From: Nostoc sp. ATCC 53789
GTDB taxonomy: Bacteria; Cyanobacteriota; Cyanobacteriia; Cyanobacteriales; Nostocaceae
Assembly: GCF_009873495.1 (NCBI RefSeq)
Contig: NZ_CP046703.1
Location: forward strand, 5,422,501 to 5,486,500
DNA length: 64,000 nucleotides
Direction of reading: 5' to 3'
This document shows, piece after piece, positions 15,745-24,800 of the stretch. Positions within the stretch are counted from its first letter, which is position 1, and every line of letters begins with the position of its first letter. The notes below the pieces were generated by a model. The model did no database searches and was not told the DNA's origin. It saw only the letters and a list, made by a program, of their open reading frames with translations. A program made the position numbers and the translations under genes.

Positions 15745-17226
15745 ATGAATGTTTCTCTGACTAAGGATCTGTCTGTTTATCAACTGGTTATGGGAGTGCA
15801 AGTGCCTCCAAAACCATTGTCTCTCAGTCCTGCGACTCTGCTATCACTGGTGAGAGCGCAAATTGACTTACTAATTGAGCAGCAAATTGCAGCCACTTTA
15901 TGGGTGAAGCTACCACCAGAAAAAATTTGGCAATCAGAATTAGCGCGTTATCAATCCTCAGTAGGTGCGTCTAGTATTATCTATACTTGCCAGATTGACG
16001 AGAATGAAAAACAGGGAGCGGGGGAAGATGATGAAGCAGGGGAAGAAAAGACTTCCTCATCTTTCTCATCCACTCATCATGTCACCGTCCACCTGACACC
16101 AGATAGCCAACTGCGACGGGAAAACTTTTTGATGGTGTTATCGCCCCAGTTTTGTAGTTTAATTTTGGCTCATCGGCCACTTAAAAAACGCAAGAGTCAG
16201 ACATCGGGGAAGGTAAATACTAATAAAAATCAGCCATTGCTGATTATCACTACTGTTGAGGGGAGAGTAATTCAGCAAGTATTAAATGGTATCCAAAAAG
16301 CGATATCTAGCGACCATCTGCCAGGCAGTTCCGCGCCAGAATCATTGCCAATTGTACCTGCTGATTTTATTTGTCCAACGATGCCGGAAGCGGCAACCAT
16401 GAGTCAACTGTTTACAAAACAACTCCTGCGACAGGATGAAGTTAATCGCCAAATCATCACTGCTCGCACTACCAAGTTGCAGCAGATAAATCAAGAACTG
16501 CACAACAAAGAACAATTTCAAGATGAATATCTGAAAAATCTCTGTCAGGAATTGCGTATACCCCTGACGCATATCAAAACAGCACTTTCGTTATTGAATT
16601 CTCCTAATCTCAAACCTACGCAGCGACAACGTTATTTACAGATGTTAAATACCCAGTGCGATCAACAAAATTCTCTAATTACAGGTTTGTTGGAACTGGT
16701 GCAACTAGAACGTAATTTGGAGGGGATGGTTTTGGAGTCGGTGCGGCTCTCAGAGATTGTACCTGGGGTAGTGAGTACGTACCAACCTTTAGCCCAAGAA
16801 AAAGGGATTATGCTAGCCTACACCGTACCCACTGAACTCCCATCTATTTGGTGTGTGAGTGGTGGGCTGAGGCAGATTGTAATTAATCTGCTGCACAACA
16901 GCATTAAATTTACTCCTAATGGGGGTGAAGTATGGGTGCGTGCCCGTCTTCAAGGCGATTATGTCCAATTAGAATTCCGCGATACAGGTATTGGTATTGC
17001 CGAAAACGAGATTTCGAAAATATTTGAGCGATTTTATCGTGTGCGTACAGGATCTACAGAAGATTATGCTGGTGCTGGCTTGGGGTTAACAATAGTACAA
17101 CAATTGCTGCTGCGCTGTGGGGGATCTATTTCTGTAAAAAGTAAATTATATGAAGGTTCCACATTTACAGTGCAACTGGCAACTGTTGGCGATGCCCCAA
17201 GAGCGATCGCAATAGAACATGAGTGA
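15745..17226 (+). CDS. sensor histidine kinase with atypical H-box
   Basis: This 493-residue protein has an N-terminal sensory region (about 1-170, possibly a DICT domain; LSPQFCSLILAHRP), a low-complexity acidic loop at about 90-115, a coiled-coil linker (about 225-260), a dimerisation segment and a C-terminal HATPase domain. The ATP-binding boxes are intact: N box (INLLHNSIKF), G1 (DTGIGI), F box (IFERFYRV) and G2 (GAGLGL). The H-box reads CQELRIPLTH: Gln268 occupies the position of the phospho-accepting His, and the nearest His is residue 276. No response regulator is adjacent. It may therefore not autophosphorylate conventionally. No transmembrane segment is apparent, so it is probably soluble. 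Confidence 0.82.
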   Translation: MNVSLTKDLSVYQLVMGVQVPPKPLSLSPATLLSLVRAQIDLLIEQQIAATLWVKLPPEKIWQSELARYQSSVGASSIIYTCQIDENEKQGAGEDDEAGEEKTSSSFSSTHHVTVHLTPDSQLRRENFLMVLSPQFCSLILAHRPLKKRKSQTSGKVNTNKNQPLLIITTVEGRVIQQVLNGIQKAISSDHLPGSSAPESLPIVPADFICPTMPEAATMSQLFTKQLLRQDEVNRQIITARTTKLQQINQELHNKEQFQDEYLKNLCQELRIPLTHIKTALSLLNSPNLKPTQRQRYLQMLNTQCDQQNSLITGLLELVQLERNLEGMVLESVRLSEIVPGVVSTYQPLAQEKGIMLAYTVPTELPSIWCVSGGLRQIVINLLHNSIKFTPNGGEVWVRARLQGDYVQLEFRDTGIGIAENEISKIFERFYRVRTGSTEDYAGAGLGLTIVQQLLLRCGGSISVKSKLYEGSTFTVQLATVGDAPRAIAIEHE

Positions 17227-17350
17227 TCGGTTATCATTATCCCCTAAGTTAACTTTGTGGTGCTATGCAACTTTGCTTAAGAGGTTGTTTAAAAAGTATT
17301 TGGCTGTGATTTTAGACACTTATTGATCCCCCCTAACCTCCCTTAAAAAG

Positions 17351-17369
17351 CTACGGTGTACACATAAGT
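17351..17369. mobile_element. solitary end of the IS4-type element
   Basis: CTACGGTGTACACATAAGT differs by one base from the 19-bp terminal repeat of the complete element at 20307-21793. No matching right end was found nearby, so it is a remnant. Confidence 0.6.
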
Positions 17370-17419
17370 CTTTGAGAGTTGCCCCATAAGCTTTTGATCC
17401 CCCCAACCCCCTTAAAAAA

Positions 17420-17565
17420 CTGACTTTTCACGTTATGTGGAAAAGTCCACTAAAAACCTAACCCCCTAACCCCCTTCCCGCATCGGGAAGGGGGAAAATT
17501 CAAAGTATCTCTCCTTTTAGGAAAGAGATTTAGAGAGAGGTTTTCCAGATGCCGTGAAAAGTCAG
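17420..17565. mobile_element. 146-bp MITE with 13-bp ends and 9-bp target duplication
   Basis: CTGACTTTTCACG (17420-17432) is inverted as CGTGAAAAGTCAG (17553-17565). It is flanked on both sides by CTTAAAAAA (17411-17419 and 17566-17574). Removing the element and one copy restores a CCCCCTTAAAAAAGGGGG palindrome, so it inserted into an older repeat. Confidence 0.75.
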
Positions 17566-17897
17566 CTTAAAAAAGGGGGCAAAAAGCTCTCAAAGTCCCC
17601 CTTTTTAAGGGGGATTTAGGGGGATCTAAAAGGATTTAATACATCACTAAGAACTTTTCAAACGTCCTCTAAAACACAAGGAAAATAACCATGCCCAATG
17701 CCCACTTATCTTGCGCTGGGAGTTTTGCAAGAGATGACGGAGAAACATCGACTTGCCTAAACCGGAATCTCCTTCTAAAAGTTAAGGATGTCAGGGATAT
17801 ACTTTTAATTGCAATTTTTAAAAGCTGGGGCACTCCGGTCTATAGAAATTTATAACTTCAACCCCCCTGAGCGGTTACGATTTATTTTATATTTTTT

Positions 17898-17978
17898 CTT
17901 AACTGTCCTTGCTTTTAAATGAAATTTAATTTGATATTTTTCTTAACTGTCTTAACTGTCTTAACTGGTCTTAACTGT
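17898..17978. repeat. CTTAACTGT direct repeats upstream of the EF-hand gene
   Basis: There is a single copy at 17898-17906 and four near-consecutive copies at 17942-17950, 17951-17959, 17960-17968 (last base G) and 17970-17978. Two more (18966-18974 as TTTAACTGT, and 18975-18983) precede the cupin gene. Each cluster ends in ACTGTCCTTG. It could be a regulatory or a simple tandem repeat. Confidence 0.55.
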
Positions 17979-18084
17979 CCTTGTTTTAAATAAAATATTG
18001 TGAAATACTCTCAAATAAGTTCATCCGCGCGGAATAGTTGAACAGCAAAGTTGATACAACATTTCATATATACGGAGATTAAAT

Positions 18085-18678
18085 ATGCCTCTTGTTGAAA
18101 CTCAAGATTTGTTGGATCGAAAATTCGATGTTTGTTTTACTCATGCTGACGTGAACGGTAACGGCGTTCTAGAACAAGCCGATGTACTCGCTCTCGCCGC
18201 TCGTGTTGCTACTTATCTCGGCGAGCCTATGGGCAGTCCCAAAACACAGAAACTGTTCCAAACGTTTGAACACTTTTGGACTCATGTACAAGCCAAAATG
18301 GATGTTGATAACGATGGCCAAGTGACTCCAGAGGAATGGCGCAATGGCTTAAAGTCCTTCGCCGAAGATTCAGAAGCCTATAAATCAGCCTTCCATCCCC
18401 TTGCAAAAGCGATTTTCACAATCTGCGATCGAGACGACAACGGTTTCCTCGAACAAAGTGAGTTCGCCAAATTCCACCAAGCTTTTGGCTGTAAGGCGGC
18501 GAACAGCCAGCTAGCTTTCCAGAAGCTCGACAGCAACGGCAACGGACAGCTTACAGTCGATGAACTCCTGATTGCGTGGCAGGAATACTACACCAGTAGC
18601 GACCAAAATGCGGGAGGCAACTGGCTGTACGGCGACGTTTGGGATAATACGGTGGTTGTCGGCAGCAAGACAAGATGA
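18085..18678 (+). CDS. four-EF-hand calcium-binding protein (calerythrin/CabB-like)
   Basis: This 197-residue protein has four EF-hand loops: DVNGNGVLEQAD (about residue 25), DVDNDGQVTPEE (about 75), DRDDNGFLEQSE (about 115) and DSNGNGQLTVDE (about 150). All keep the Asp/Asn at positions 1, 3 and 5, the Gly at 6 and an acidic residue at 12, so all should bind calcium. The C-terminal QNAGGNWLYGDVW tail is like that of actinobacterial calerythrin-type proteins, which act as calcium sensors or buffers. The gene is richer in G+C (for example the block at 18490-18560) than its AT-rich surroundings, which hints at transfer. A GGAG ribosome site precedes the ATG, and a hairpin terminator follows. 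Confidence 0.9.
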   Translation: MPLVETQDLLDRKFDVCFTHADVNGNGVLEQADVLALAARVATYLGEPMGSPKTQKLFQTFEHFWTHVQAKMDVDNDGQVTPEEWRNGLKSFAEDSEAYKSAFHPLAKAIFTICDRDDNGFLEQSEFAKFHQAFGCKAANSQLAFQKLDSNGNGQLTVDELLIAWQEYYTSSDQNAGGNWLYGDVWDNTVVVGSKTR

Positions 18679-18752
18679 CCTACTCAAGCGTCGTTGCCAG
18701 ACTGAAGCGATCCAAGCTTGGGTAGTGCAACGATTCACAAAAAATTCTGCCA

Positions 18753-18799
18753 TATAGCTAAAAATCCTTACCTGATAAGGTTTTCAGCTTTTAGCTATA
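18753..18799 (+). terminator. nested hairpin downstream of the EF-hand gene
   Basis: TATAGCTAAAA (18753-18763) pairs with TTTTAGCTATA (18789-18799). Inside, CCTTA pairs with TAAGG (18766-18780). It lies 75 bp after the stop codon. Confidence 0.6.
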
Positions 18800-19060
18800 C
18801 GGTACTTATTAGTTATTAATCAACATTGCCTAGTTTGAGCCAATTTAGACAATGTTTAATAACTATTCTTTGCAATCATCAGGGCTTTTGGGCATTTCTC
18901 TGATGAGGTATCAGCTTCACTTTTAAGCAATGAATAACTAGAATATCGCTCCTAAATAAATATTTTTTAACTGTCTTAACTGTCCTTGTATTCTTATTTA
19001 GAGTCTGAGATGTTAAGAACTAATTTATTTTGAAGAGTATAGTCTTTAGGGTGATAGTTT
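18800..19060. promoter_or_regulatory. upstream region of the cupin gene
   Basis: No gene is seen. TTTAACTGT and CTTAACTGT followed by CCTTG (18966-18988) repeat the motif that precedes the EF-hand gene, about 75-95 bp before the cupin start. Confidence 0.35.
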
Positions 19061-19477
19061 ATGAGTTCTGAAATTTTAGATACTTGCATCTCACAGCAAG
19101 TGAGTAGTGTTGTAGTTGTTCAGGAACCAGAAAGAATTTGTGATACAGATCATGGCTATGTTCGAGGCTGGGGTGTAACTGAAGAAACTGTCGGATCGAA
19201 GCACCTTAGTATGGCTCACGGCATAATTCCTCCAGGAGCAGGTGCAACCCCACACTACCATCCTTTTGAGACTGCGATATACATTATTACGGGAACGTGC
19301 AGAGTTTTGCTAGGTGTTGAGAATGATACATTTGTAGATATCAAAGCAGGCGATTTCCTCTATATTAAAACTGGTGTCGTGCATTGTCCGGTTAATTACG
19401 GGCAGGAAGTGATGGAATATATCGTTGCCCGAAGTTCGCCACAAGAAATTTGTCTTTATCCTGACCAAAAATGTTGA
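19061..19477 (+). CDS. cupin-domain protein
   Basis: This 138-residue single-domain cupin has motif 1, PHYHPFETAIYIITG, carrying the two His and the Glu that bind a metal, and motif 2, GDFLYIKTGVVHCPVN, carrying the third His. This fits a small cytoplasmic metal-binding beta-barrel. Function is unknown; relatives include isomerases, dioxygenases and sensors. It stands alone on its strand and shares a CTTAACTGT-type upstream repeat with the EF-hand gene at 18085. The downstream gene is convergent. Confidence 0.82.
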   Translation: MSSEILDTCISQQVSSVVVVQEPERICDTDHGYVRGWGVTEETVGSKHLSMAHGIIPPGAGATPHYHPFETAIYIITGTCRVLLGVENDTFVDIKAGDFLYIKTGVVHCPVNYGQEVMEYIVARSSPQEICLYPDQKC

Positions 19478-19521
19478 AGCTGAATATTATCGCGCCTTAG
19501 TCGATATTGCTTCACTTTGAG

Positions 19522-19905
19522 CTAGCTGTCGTCAAGAGCTGCTACTATGCCGTCAATTTGCCAGGGTTGCAGTTTACTACCGACTGCCATCAGGGTATCA
19601 TCTACCTGTTCTGTCAGTTGTCGCAGTCCAATCAAAACTTCGGTGAGGTTGGCAGCTAGTTGATAATCCCGCACAAATTCATCTAAATCAAAGCTGGCTG
19701 GTAAAATGTCTCGGTTAGATTGGGCAGCAATTAGGCTATTGTTGACAAAAGCTAGTCTTTTATCGCCCATCTTAAATAAGTTGCGTCGTTCTTCTGCACT
19801 CAGGGTAACGAGAAAAGGCATCTTTGCTTGGATAGTCGCAAAGGCTGCTTTAATTTCTTGGATATCTGCTGAGGAAAGGGAAGCGGTAATGTTTTGGTAA
19901 GGCAT
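19522..19905 (-). CDS. conserved hypothetical protein
   Basis: This 127-residue protein starts MPYQNITASLSSADIQEIKA and is predicted mostly helical and soluble, without signal peptide, membrane segment or Cys residues. The composition and spacing of Leu/Ala (SAEERRNLFKMGDKRLAFV, LTEVLIGLRQLTEQVDDTLM) suggest an all-alpha bundle. The family was not recognised. It is convergent with the cupin gene and upstream of it lies repeat DNA. Confidence 0.6.
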   Translation of the reverse strand: MPYQNITASLSSADIQEIKAAFATIQAKMPFLVTLSAEERRNLFKMGDKRLAFVNNSLIAAQSNRDILPASFDLDEFVRDYQLAANLTEVLIGLRQLTEQVDDTLMAVGSKLQPWQIDGIVAALDDS

Positions 19906-20033
19906 TGGTTATTTACTGTGGTAAATCTGTTTGTTATGATTCCCACTGGTAAATGCGATCGCACAGTATTTAAGGGAATGGGGAGTAGGGAAATTAACCT
20001 CTTGGTGTTACAAGTCGAATTACCCCCCTTAAT

Positions 20034-20271
20034 CCCCCCTTTCCAAGGGCAGGGCTGTTTCATTCCATTTCAAACAGGATTTGTCAAGATGGTTAGCGAG
20101 AAAATTGTAAGTGAAGGTGACGAGAAGATGAACTTTTAAGCACTTGAACAACAGTAAAATTGTTCATTTTCTTGGCACGCTGGTAACAAAATAATCAATT
20201 TTAAATCGCTAGAACCCTTGATATTTAGCGCTCTTTAGGGAATGAAACAGCCCTGCCCTTGGAAAGGGGGG
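20034..20271. mobile_element. 238-bp element with 33-bp perfect inverted repeats
   Basis: The 33 bases at 20034-20066 are the exact inverse of 20239-20271; the core is AGGGCTGTTTCATTCC. The 172-bp interior has no long ORF. It looks like an internally deleted IS or MITE in a CCTTTCCAAGG-type repeat. The autonomous parent is not in the window. Confidence 0.65.
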
Positions 20272-20306
20272 AAACAAGAGAATCTAGTTCCCTCCCCTTT
20301 CCAAGG

Positions 20307-21793
20307 CTACGGTGTACACACAAGTCCAAGTAAAGTAATAAGGGAAGGAGTTGTGGGGAGTAAAAGGCGATGGAAAATCCAATCAGAATACACGCGCAAG
20401 CAGTAGAGGGAAAAGCATTTGGAGACCCAAGACTGATAAAAAGGGGGCAGCATTGTACGAAGCTTTGGGAAAACATCAATCAGTCAGCATTCGACAAATA
20501 AGTAAAAATAGAGCCGAACAAATAGGATACTATCGGTTTTTGGAGAATAAGAGTGTGACAGTAGGGGAATTAGTGCGAAGCCTATCAGATCACTGCGTAT
20601 CTCATGTAGAAGGAAAGCATATATTAGCTATCAGTGATACCAGCGAAATTAACTTGCAGTCTCATGTAGGCAGGTTGGAAGCTTTGGGTCTAGGTGTAGT
20701 AGGAAACAATAGGGATATAGGATTTTATATTCATCCCACACTAGTATTAGATGCAGCAAATGGATTTCCCTTGGGGATAAGTACAGTAAAACTGTGGACT
20801 AGAGATATCAACCATCAAGATAAACATGAACGAAACTATAGCCAATTGCCAATAGAGGAGAAAGAATCATACAAATGGCTGCGTTCAGCTGATGAAACTC
20901 AACAGTGCATCAATGTTGGTGAAGCCAAAATGATTACCCATATCGGCGACCGAGAAAGTGATATGTATGAGGAATTTGTGACAGTCGCAAATCAAGACAA
21001 TCATGTATTGGTCAGAGCGCGCATTGACCGTCGCCTGGTGGGAAAGACCTCATCATTTTATACATACTTAAACCAACAGCCGAGCGAGGGGACTTACACA
21101 GTAGATGTCCCAGCAGATGCACGCACTAGTAGAACCGCAAGAGAGGCATTATTAATTGTTCGCCGTGCAATGGTGAAAATTCAACGTCCAGATAAATTGA
21201 ATGGACAAGATTATCCTCCGAGTGTGACACTTTATGCCGTGGAAGCCGTGGAGGTCAACCCACCACCAGGTCAAGCACCGATTCATTGGCGATTGCTCAC
21301 CACCCACCAAGTTGTTTGTTTAGAACAAGCTTTACAGGTGATTCGATGGTACACCTGGCGATGGCGAATTGAACAACTTTTTGCCACCCTCAAAACTGCT
21401 GGTTTAAATCTCGAAGCTACCCAATTAGAATCGATTGCTGCCATTCAACGACTGACTGTATTAGCTTTGTCAGTCGCCGTGCGAATTTTACAACTGATTC
21501 AGGGACGGGATAACCCTAATTTACCTGCTACTGTTGCTTTTTCACACGAGCAACAGCATTGCTTGTCTAGCATTTCACCAACTTTAGAGGGGAAAACTCA
21601 ATTGCAACAAAATCCCTATCTTCCTTCCTCTCTTCCTTGGGCTACTTGGATTATTGCTCGGCTTGGTGGTTGGTCTGGTTACAAGTCTCAAAAACCTCCC
21701 GGTATTACTACTTTGGTTCGCGGTCTTGAGCAATTTGAATCCACCTTTTTTGGGTGGAAACTCGCTCTGGGCAAACTTGTGTGTACACCGTAG
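20307..21793 (+). mobile_element. complete IS4-family insertion sequence
   Basis: A 1487-bp element has 19-bp perfect terminal inverted repeats CTACGGTGTACACACAAGT (20307-20325, inverse 21775-21793). An 11-bp direct repeat CCTTTCCAAGG flanks it (20296-20306 and 21794-21804). Target-site length and transposase type fit the IS4 family. The intact ORF and identical flanks suggest recent transposition. Related ends occur at 17351-17369 and 32643-32799. Confidence 0.9.
20351..21793 (+). CDS. IS4-family DDE transposase
   Basis: This transposase of up to 480 residues is from the Tn5/IS4-type RNase H fold. The three catalytic acids are placed as Asp in AISDTSEINLQ, Asp in HIGDRESDMYEEF and Glu in the YREK signature, seen as YTWRWRIEQLFATLK with exact Y-2-R-3-E-6-K spacing. 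The N-terminal region (SVSIRQISKNRAEQIGYYRFLENK) is the Tn5-like DNA-binding part. The frame opens at a TTG at 20351 with AAGGAG directly upstream, so the true start may be slightly downstream. The TAG stop is formed by the last three bases of the right inverted repeat. The ORF appears intact and likely active. Confidence 0.92.
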   Translation: MWGVKGDGKSNQNTRASSRGKSIWRPKTDKKGAALYEALGKHQSVSIRQISKNRAEQIGYYRFLENKSVTVGELVRSLSDHCVSHVEGKHILAISDTSEINLQSHVGRLEALGLGVVGNNRDIGFYIHPTLVLDAANGFPLGISTVKLWTRDINHQDKHERNYSQLPIEEKESYKWLRSADETQQCINVGEAKMITHIGDRESDMYEEFVTVANQDNHVLVRARIDRRLVGKTSSFYTYLNQQPSEGTYTVDVPADARTSRTAREALLIVRRAMVKIQRPDKLNGQDYPPSVTLYAVEAVEVNPPPGQAPIHWRLLTTHQVVCLEQALQVIRWYTWRWRIEQLFATLKTAGLNLEATQLESIAAIQRLTVLALSVAVRILQLIQGRDNPNLPATVAFSHEQQHCLSSISPTLEGKTQLQQNPYLPSSLPWATWIIARLGGWSGYKSQKPPGITTLVRGLEQFESTFFGWKLALGKLVCTP

Positions 21794-21894
21794 CCTTTCC
21801 AAGGGGAGGGTTAGGGTGGGGTAAAACTTACGCTGTAAGGAAGCAATACGATTTGGTTAAGAAGACGCGATTTATCGCGTCTTTATTATTTTTA

Positions 21895-24800
21895 TTAACG
21901 CGATGGTTTCTTACCAAATCCATAGCGCAATCTATTCATAATCCAAGTTTGGAAGTTGTCAATGTAGCTAAATATCACTGGCACTACTACCAGTGTCAGC
22001 AGAGTAGAAGTTGTGAAACCGCCCATAATGGCAATTCCCATTGGTTGCCGAACTTCAGAACCTGCGCCAATTCCTAACGCTAGGGGCAGAATACCGGCGA
22101 TTGTTGCCAGAGAAGTCATTAAAATCGGACGCAGACGTGACACGCCAGCTTCTACGAGTGCCTGACGCTGAGTTTTGCCTTCTTGCATGTTGATGATTGT
22201 ATAATCCACCAACAGAATCGAGTTTTTGGTGACAATCCCCAACAGCAACACGATACCAATCAAGGCATATATCCCCAATGGTTTTTGAGCAACCATCAAA
22301 GCTACCAATGCGCCGCCTAAACAAAAGGGCAAGGCTGCCATAATCGATAATGGATGCAGAAAGTTGTTATACAGCAACACCAGAATTGCATAGATACACA
22401 TTAATGCCAGCCCTAACGCGCCACCAAAACGCCCAAAAATTTCTTGCATAATTTTGGCGCTACCGGAGGGTTGCTGTACTACCCCTGGCGGTAAGTTTTG
22501 CATCACAGGTAGTTTGTTGATTGTTTCTACTGCCTCTCCCAAAGAAATCCCTTGCAAATTGGCTTCTACGGCAACTTGACGGGCGCGATCGTAACGGTTG
22601 ATGGTTGCAGGGCCACTACCAAAACGGATATCTGCAACAGCTACCAGGGGAATCAATTTGCCATTTTGACTGAGGACTTGGAGATTTGTGATTGTGTTAA
22701 TGTCAGCCCGAACTTTCGGATCGATTTGCACGCGAATCGGGATTTGGCGATCGCTTAAATTAAATTTTGCCAAGTTGGCCTCATTATCGCCGATGGTGGC
22801 CAGAGAAGCTGTCCGAGCGATCGCTTGTACTGTCACTCCCAAATCTGCTGCCCGTTGTGGGTTCGGAATTACTAAAATCTCTGGTTTAACCAAACTTGCA
22901 GTCGAAGACACTTCTACCAATCCTGCTAGCGATCGCATCTGTTTTTCTAGGGCATCAGCCGCTTGATTCAATGCTTCGGGGTTTTCACTTCTGAGAACAA
23001 TTGATAAACCTTTCCGACTGTCGCCTGGTGACTGACTTTGAAAGCTAATTCTAGCTCCTGGTATTTGCTCAAAGGAAGGGCGTACTTGTTCCTCAAATTG
23101 TTTTTGAGAAATATTTCGTTCTTCTCTAGGTTTGAGATTAATTGCCAGGCTTGCAGAATTGATCTCTTCGGTTGCTAGTACACGTTCAACTACTGGATTT
23201 TGCCGGATGAGATCAGTCGCTTGTGTGACTACCTTGTTAACGTCTTCTAATGTCGAACCTGGAGGTAGTTCTATAGATACGTTAGAAATCCCAAAGTCGC
23301 CATCATCAACGAAACCCTTGGGAATTAAAGGAACCAGCATCACACTGGCAATAAAGAAAGCTAAAGCGATCGCCATTGTTGTCAATCTATGGCGTAACGC
23401 CCATTGTAATAACGATCTATAAGGTTGAAACCCCCGACGATTTTCAGTTCTGAGTATTCTATTTCCCTGCTTTCTACTTGGGAGTGCAAACTTGAAATTA
23501 AACAATCTTATTACTCCCCCCGCTCCCCTGCCCCCCTGCTCCCTCTGCTCCCCCTGCTCCCCTGCTCCCCTGCTCCCCTGCTCCCCTGCCTCTTTTAAAA
23601 GATACGCCCCCATCATCGGCGTAACCATCCGCGCGACAAGAGTTGAGAAAATTGTGGAAACGGCAACGGTAACACCAAATGGTTGGAAAAATTGCCCCGG
23701 AATCCCACCCATAAAAGCAACGGGCATAAACACGGCAATAATGGTTGCTGAACTTGCGATTACCGCTAATCCTACTTCGTCGGCAGATTCAAAAGCAGCA
23801 TCCCAAGCTGATTTGCCCATAGCAATATGCCGTTCCATGTTTTCAATTTCCACCACGGCATCATCTACCAAGTTGCCCACCGCCAGCGCTAATGCCAACA
23901 AAGTCATGTTGTTGAGGGTGTAACCAAGGGCTTGCTGCACTGCGAAGGTGGGAATTATTGACAAGGGTAAGGCAACAGCCGTAATTAATGTTGCTCGCCA
24001 GTCCCGCAAAAATACTAAAATGACGATGACAGCCAGCACCGAAGCTTGAATTAATTCATCAATGGTGCTTTGGTAAGATTGGCGAACAACATCGGCTCTA
24101 GTAAAAATCAAATCTAGCTTGACATCTGCGGGAAGTGTTTTTTCCAGTTCTTTGACTGCTGCTTTAATTCCTTGTTCTACTGTCACCAGAACGCTGCCAG
24201 TACTACGCAACACTTGGAAAGCTACCACAGGTTGATTATTTAAGGTAGCGGCTTGGCGCACATCACCAAATTTATCTTCTATAGTTCCCAAACTGGATAA
24301 TGGTACGGAACCGCCTTGTGGTAAGAGGATTTCGTAGGTTTTCAAAATATCCACACTGGCGGCACTTCCTAATGTGCGGATACTTTGTTCGCTACCGCCG
24401 ACTTCAGCCCGTCCGCCAGGTAAGTTAATGTTTAAATCGCGGATTTGGTCGTTTACCTGAGTGGCGGTGATACCCAGAGATTGTAAGCGGTTGGGACTCA
24501 GATTAATCCGAATTTCTCGGTCAACTCCACCCACACGTTGAATTTGGGCGACACCACGAACTCCCAATAAGGCGCGGCTAATGGTTTGATCGACAATATT
24601 GCTTAATTCTTCTACAGAACGCTTATCTGATTTAACCGCGTAAGTAATTACCGGGCCGCCGGCAAAGTCCAGACGTTCCACAATTGGATCGTTGATCTCT
24701 TGGGGTAAATCTTGGCGAATTTGAGCGATCGCATTGCGGACATCATTGGTGGCGCGATCGCTATCTGTACCCAAAACAAAATTGATTGTCGTCTTAGAAT

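Larger units (their letters stand above)
17227..18084. other. repeat-rich intergenic region (858 bp)
   Basis: There is no coding sequence. The region is a stack of repeats: a G/C-block palindrome (TTGATCCCCCC near 17323 and its inverse near 17620), a solitary IS end (17351-17369), a MITE with target duplication (17420-17565) and CTTAACTGT direct repeats (17898-17978). The promoter of the EF-hand gene should be within the last 150 bp. Confidence 0.6.

Noticed and set aside
17942..17978. Pho box (SphR/PhoB site)
   Set aside because: The spacing of the TTAAC repeats is 9-10 bp, not 11 bp, and the second half reads TGT rather than CT.
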